DNA of 64,000 nucleotides from Streptomyces sp. Je 1-332 (GTDB taxonomy: Bacteria > Actinomycetota > Actinomycetes > Streptomycetales > Streptomycetaceae), in contig NZ_CP160402.1 in the NCBI RefSeq assembly GCF_040730185.1, positions 7,006,001-7,070,000 on the forward strand. Direction: 5' to 3'. The notes below the pieces were generated by a model, which searched no databases, was not told the DNA's origin, and saw nothing but the letters and a program-made list of their open reading frames with translations. Numbering within the stretch: position 1 is the stretch's first letter; the number at the start of each line of letters is the position of its first letter. Shown here piece after piece: positions 61,318 through 64,000 of this stretch. The translations under genes were made by a program, and so were the position numbers.

Positions 61318-62264
61318 GCCGGACCGTGGAGTCAGGCCCGAACGTGTCCGCGCCGGTACTCGCCGCATACAGCTACTGCGAGGCCGTCACGGGGCAGCAG
61401 GCACGCAATTTCGCGTACGGCATCAGGCTGCTCTCGCTGCCCAAGCGCCGCGCGATGTCGGCGCTCTACGCCCTCTCGCGGCGCGTGGACGACATCGGCG
61501 ACGGCGCGCTCGCGCCGGAGATCAAGGCCGAGCGCCTCGACGAGACCCGGGCCCTGCTTGCCCGGATCCGCGCGGGGAACGTGGACGAGGACGACACCGA
61601 CCCGGTGGCGGTCGCGCTCGCGCATGCCGCGGAGCACTTCCCCATCCCGCTCGGCGGGCTCGACGAGCTGATCGACGGGGTCCTGATGGACGTCCGCGGT
61701 GAGACGTACGAGACGTGGGAGGACCTCAGGGTCTACTGCCGGTGCGTCGCGGGCGCCATCGGACGGCTCTCCCTCGGCGTGTTCGGCACGGAGCGGGGGG
61801 CGCTCAACGCCGAGCGCGCGCCGGAGTATGCCGACACGCTCGGCCTCGCGCTCCAACTCACCAATATCCTCCGTGACGTTCGCGAGGACGCGGAGGGTGG
61901 CCGTACCTATCTGCCAGCCGACGATCTCGCCAAGTTCGGCTGCTCCGCCGGGTTCTCGGGTTCCGAGCCGCCCGCCGGTTCCGACTTCGCCGGGCTCGTG
62001 CACTTCGAGGTGCGCAGGGCGCGGGCGCTGTTCGCCGAGGGATACCGCCTTCTTCCCATGCTCGACCGACGGAGCGGGGCCTGCGTCGCCGCAATGGCGG
62101 GCATCTACCGGCGCCTCCTGGACCGCATCGAGCGGGAGCCGGAGGCGGTCCTGCGCGGCCGTGTCTCGCTGCCGGGCCGCGAAAAGGCGTACGTCGCCGT
62201 GCGCGGTCTCTCCGGTCTCGACGCGCGCACCATCTCCCGACAGACCGTCAGGAGGCGTGCTTGA
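61314..62264 (+). CDS. hpnD: Presqualene diphosphate synthase HpnD
   Basis: 316 aa. Joins two farnesyl diphosphates to presqualene diphosphate. Motifs: YALSRRVDDIGDGAL near residue 53 and LQLTNILRDVREDAEGGRTYLP near 181, split as LQLTNILRDVREDA and GGRTYLP. It starts with a GTG inside the hpnC stop (GTGA). Sequence between the two Asp motifs (YETWEDLRVYCRCVAGAIGRL, key words VYC and GAIGRL) is the usual squalene/phytoene synthase fold. 109 bp follow before hpnE. Confidence 0.93.
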   Translation: MSRTVESGPNVSAPVLAAYSYCEAVTGQQARNFAYGIRLLSLPKRRAMSALYALSRRVDDIGDGALAPEIKAERLDETRALLARIRAGNVDEDDTDPVAVALAHAAEHFPIPLGGLDELIDGVLMDVRGETYETWEDLRVYCRCVAGAIGRLSLGVFGTERGALNAERAPEYADTLGLALQLTNILRDVREDAEGGRTYLPADDLAKFGCSAGFSGSEPPAGSDFAGLVHFEVRRARALFAEGYRLLPMLDRRSGACVAAMAGIYRRLLDRIEREPEAVLRGRVSLPGREKAYVAVRGLSGLDARTISRQTVRRRA

Positions 62265-62373
62265 TGGGCATCCCCGGCGAATGCGGTGAACGTAGGGCAG
62301 CCCCCTGCAACCGGCGGGCAACCCTCCGCCGCGCCCCGGCGTCCCAGACTGCAACCGCCCAGGGGGAAAGCGC

Positions 62374-63786
62374 ATGAGAGACGATGACACGCGATCGGCC
62401 GCGGACGCCGACGGGCCTGCGGGCCGCGGTGCCGCCGTGGTGGTCGGCGGCGGCCTCGCCGGCATCACCGCGGCGCTGTCCCTCGCCGACGCGGGGCTGC
62501 GCGTGACGCTGCTCGAAGGACGGCCGCGCCTTGGCGGACTCGCCTTCTCCTTCAAGCGCGGCGACCTGACCGTCGACAACGGCCAGCACGTCTACCTGCG
62601 CTGCTGCACCGCCTACCGCTGGTTCCTCGACCGCGTCGACGGCGCTGCCCTCGCGCCCATGCAGGAACGTCTCGACGTGCCCGTACTCGACGCCGACCGG
62701 AACCGGCTCGGACGGCTTCGCCGCACCGCCCTGCCCGTGCCGCTGCACCTGGCGGCGAGCCTCGCCACGTATCCGCACCTGTCGCTCGCCGAGCGCGCCA
62801 ACGTAGGCCGCGCGGCGCTCGCCCTCAAGGGGCTCGACCCGGCCGACCCCAGGCTGGACGGCCAGGACTTCGGCAGCTGGCTCGCCGCGCACGGCCAGTC
62901 GCCGCGCGCCATCGAGGCCCTGTGGGACCTCGTCGGTGTGGCCACGCTGAACGCCGTCGCGGGGGACTCCTCGCTGGGGCTCGCCGCGATGGTCTTCAAG
63001 ACCGGACTGCTCTCGCAGCCGGGCGCCGCCGACATCGGCTGGGCGCATGTGCCCCTCGGTGATCTCCATGACACGCTCGCCCGCAAGGCGCTCGACTCCG
63101 CGGGCGTGCGAACCGAACTGAGGACACGAGTCACCTCCATCTCCCGTACGGAGAACGGCGGTTGGCAGGTCGAAGTTCCCGGCGAGACGATCGAGGCACA
63201 GACCGTCGTGCTAGCCGTTCCGCAGCACGAGACCCACGATCTGCTCCCGGACGGCGCCCTGGACGAGCCCGACCGGCTGCTCGACATCGACACCGCGCCG
63301 ATCCTCAACATCCACGTCGTCTACGACCGCAAGGTCCTCAAGCGGCCCTTCTTCGCGGCCATCGGCTCGCCCGTGCAGTGGGTCTTCGACCGGACCGAAG
63401 CCTCCGGGCTCACCGAGGGCCAGTACGTCGCGCTGTCCCAGTCCGCCGCCCAGGATGAGATCGACGCGCCCGTCGCCGCGCTGCGCGAGCGCTATCTGCC
63501 GGAACTCGAGCGGCTGCTGCCCGCCGCGCACGGCGCCGAAGTACGGGACTTCTTCGTGACCCGGGAGCGCACCGCGACCTTCGCGCCGACTCCCGGGGTG
63601 GGCCGGCTGCGGCCCGGTGCTCGCACCAAGGCTCCCGGCCTTTACCTCGCCGGGGCGTGGACCGCCACGGGGTGGCCCGCGACCATGGAGAGCGCCGTCC
63701 GCAGCGGCATCAGCGCCGCAAGGGAAGCTCTCTCCGCACTAGACCGCCCACGCGATCACCTCTTCGACGTCGAGGAGGCCGCGTGA
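62374..63786 (+). CDS. hpnE: Hydroxysqualene dehydroxylase HpnE
   Basis: 470 aa FAD-dependent amine-oxidase-fold enzyme that reduces hydroxysqualene to squalene. AVVVGGGLAGITAALSLADA near residue 20 is the dinucleotide-binding motif; GRPRLGGLAFSF and DNGQHVYLRCC follow; the C-terminal FAD site is LYLAGAWTATGWPATMESA near 425. GGGGGAAAG gives a good ribosome site for ATG 62374. Completes the FPP-to-squalene route with hpnC and hpnD; squalene-hopene cyclase should lie further right. Confidence 0.93.
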   Translation: MRDDDTRSAADADGPAGRGAAVVVGGGLAGITAALSLADAGLRVTLLEGRPRLGGLAFSFKRGDLTVDNGQHVYLRCCTAYRWFLDRVDGAALAPMQERLDVPVLDADRNRLGRLRRTALPVPLHLAASLATYPHLSLAERANVGRAALALKGLDPADPRLDGQDFGSWLAAHGQSPRAIEALWDLVGVATLNAVAGDSSLGLAAMVFKTGLLSQPGAADIGWAHVPLGDLHDTLARKALDSAGVRTELRTRVTSISRTENGGWQVEVPGETIEAQTVVLAVPQHETHDLLPDGALDEPDRLLDIDTAPILNIHVVYDRKVLKRPFFAAIGSPVQWVFDRTEASGLTEGQYVALSQSAAQDEIDAPVAALRERYLPELERLLPAAHGAEVRDFFVTRERTATFAPTPGVGRLRPGARTKAPGLYLAGAWTATGWPATMESAVRSGISAAREALSALDRPRDHLFDVEEAA

Positions 63787-63794
63787 AGCCAGGC

Positions 63795-63855
63795 CCTGTC
63801 TCCCCGATCCCTGCGGGGAGACAGGACCTGGCCCTCCTGGGGTCAGGTCCCCAGG
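63795..63855 (+). promoter_or_regulatory. Two consecutive hairpins before the polyprenyl synthase gene
   Basis: CCTGTCTCCCC-9 nt-GGGGAGACAGG (63795-63825) and CCTGGGG-6 nt-CCCCAGG (63836-63855), both perfect, in the 113 bp between hpnE and the best start of the next gene. ACCGGAACAA occurs twice just after. An attenuator or mRNA-processing region is possible. Confidence 0.55.
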
Positions 63856-63899
63856 AAAACAGCACCGGAACAACCAGTACCGGAACAAGAGGAGAGACT

Positions 63900-64000
63900 G
63901 TGCCGACTGTGCCCTCGGCCGAATCGGCTGCCGACACGGTGGACGTGACCTCACTGCTCGAGCGCGGAAGGACGCTGGCCACCCCGGTGCTGCGGTCCGC
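63900..64000 (+). CDS. Polyprenyl diphosphate synthase, N-terminal fragment
   Basis: Only the first 33 codons are in the window (MPTVPSAESAADTVDVTSLLERGRTLATPVLRS). I chose GTG 63900 because AGGAGA precedes it by about five bases. An in-frame GTG at 63783, overlapping the hpnE stop as GTGA, would add 39 residues encoded by the hairpin region. Identity is inferred mainly from position: in Streptomyces hopanoid clusters a polyprenyl (farnesyl-type) synthase follows hpnE. No diagnostic motif is visible yet. Confidence 0.55.
   Translation, partial: MPTVPSAESAADTVDVTSLLERGRTLATPVLRS

Noticed and set aside
1..64000. tRNA, rRNA, riboswitch or secondary-metabolite gene cluster
   Set aside because: I looked for cloverleaf-like and rRNA-like sequence, known riboswitch cores and modular synthases by eye and saw none; a covariance-model search would be needed to exclude small RNAs.

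Overview
The window is typical Streptomyces chromosome. It has very high G+C, third codon positions almost all G or C, many GTG/TTG starts, and lineage markers: a chaplin, a WhiB-like protein, an SsgA-like protein, a Tat-exported GH64 glucanase and a hopanoid (hpn) cluster. The right third resembles the S. coelicolor neighbourhood around idi/zitB/hpn (from memory, not checked). I see no rRNA, tRNA, CRISPR array, prophage, insertion sequence or large biosynthetic cluster.

Layout. 1-6600: partial unknown gene, GMC oxidoreductase, LacI regulator, chaplin, GH64 glucanase with a perfect operator-like palindrome, two-domain VOC protein, WhiB-like protein. 6600-12600 (minus strand): acyl-ACP desaturase with an operator array, dimethylargininase, and an ABC-F protein followed 10 nt later by a UvrA/DrrC-like ATPase behind a consensus promoter and long leader. 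12900-18900: GPP34 protein, SsgA-like protein, secreted beta-propeller protein, YciI protein, lipoprotein, endonuclease V, saccharopine-dehydrogenase-like reductase, MmcQ/YjbR protein. 19000-28900: acyl-CoA catabolism (CaiB/AMACR, F420-type LLM oxidoreductase, acyl-CoA dehydrogenase, thiolase, FadB-type fusion, then a divergent MerR regulator and acyl-CoA ligase separated by 14-bp iterons). 29000-32500: amino-acid permease, macrodomain protein, a 0.6-kb stretch with a gene remnant, MpaB-like protein. 32500-37600: three secreted peptidases (M1, S15, M14). 37600-46000: BCCT transporter, unknown protein, second ABC-F, Tex, small basic protein, SCO6745-family protein. 46100-51800: GlxA-type regulator with DJ-1/PfpI partner, enoyl-CoA hydratase, HdeD-like protein, anti-sigma-type ATPase, idi, zinc exporter with a Zur-like box.

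52000-60100 is the most interesting block. galE is divergent from a tightly packed series: a large CDP-alcohol phosphotransferase-domain protein (apparently starting at CTG), a LicC-like nucleotidyltransferase, a homologue of archaeal sn-glycerol-1-phosphate dehydrogenase, a second CDP-alcohol phosphotransferase-like protein lacking the usual last catalytic Asp, a family 2 glycosyltransferase, and an ABC-2 permease/ATPase pair of the TagGH/Wzm-Wzt kind, closed by a strong terminator. I infer a pathway for making and exporting a polyol-phosphate cell-surface polymer. From 60400 to the end is the squalene arm of hopanoid synthesis, hpnC-hpnD-hpnE, followed by the start of a polyprenyl diphosphate synthase.

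Functions come from reading motifs and family recall; no database search was possible. Residue positions are approximate unless tied to a named motif.
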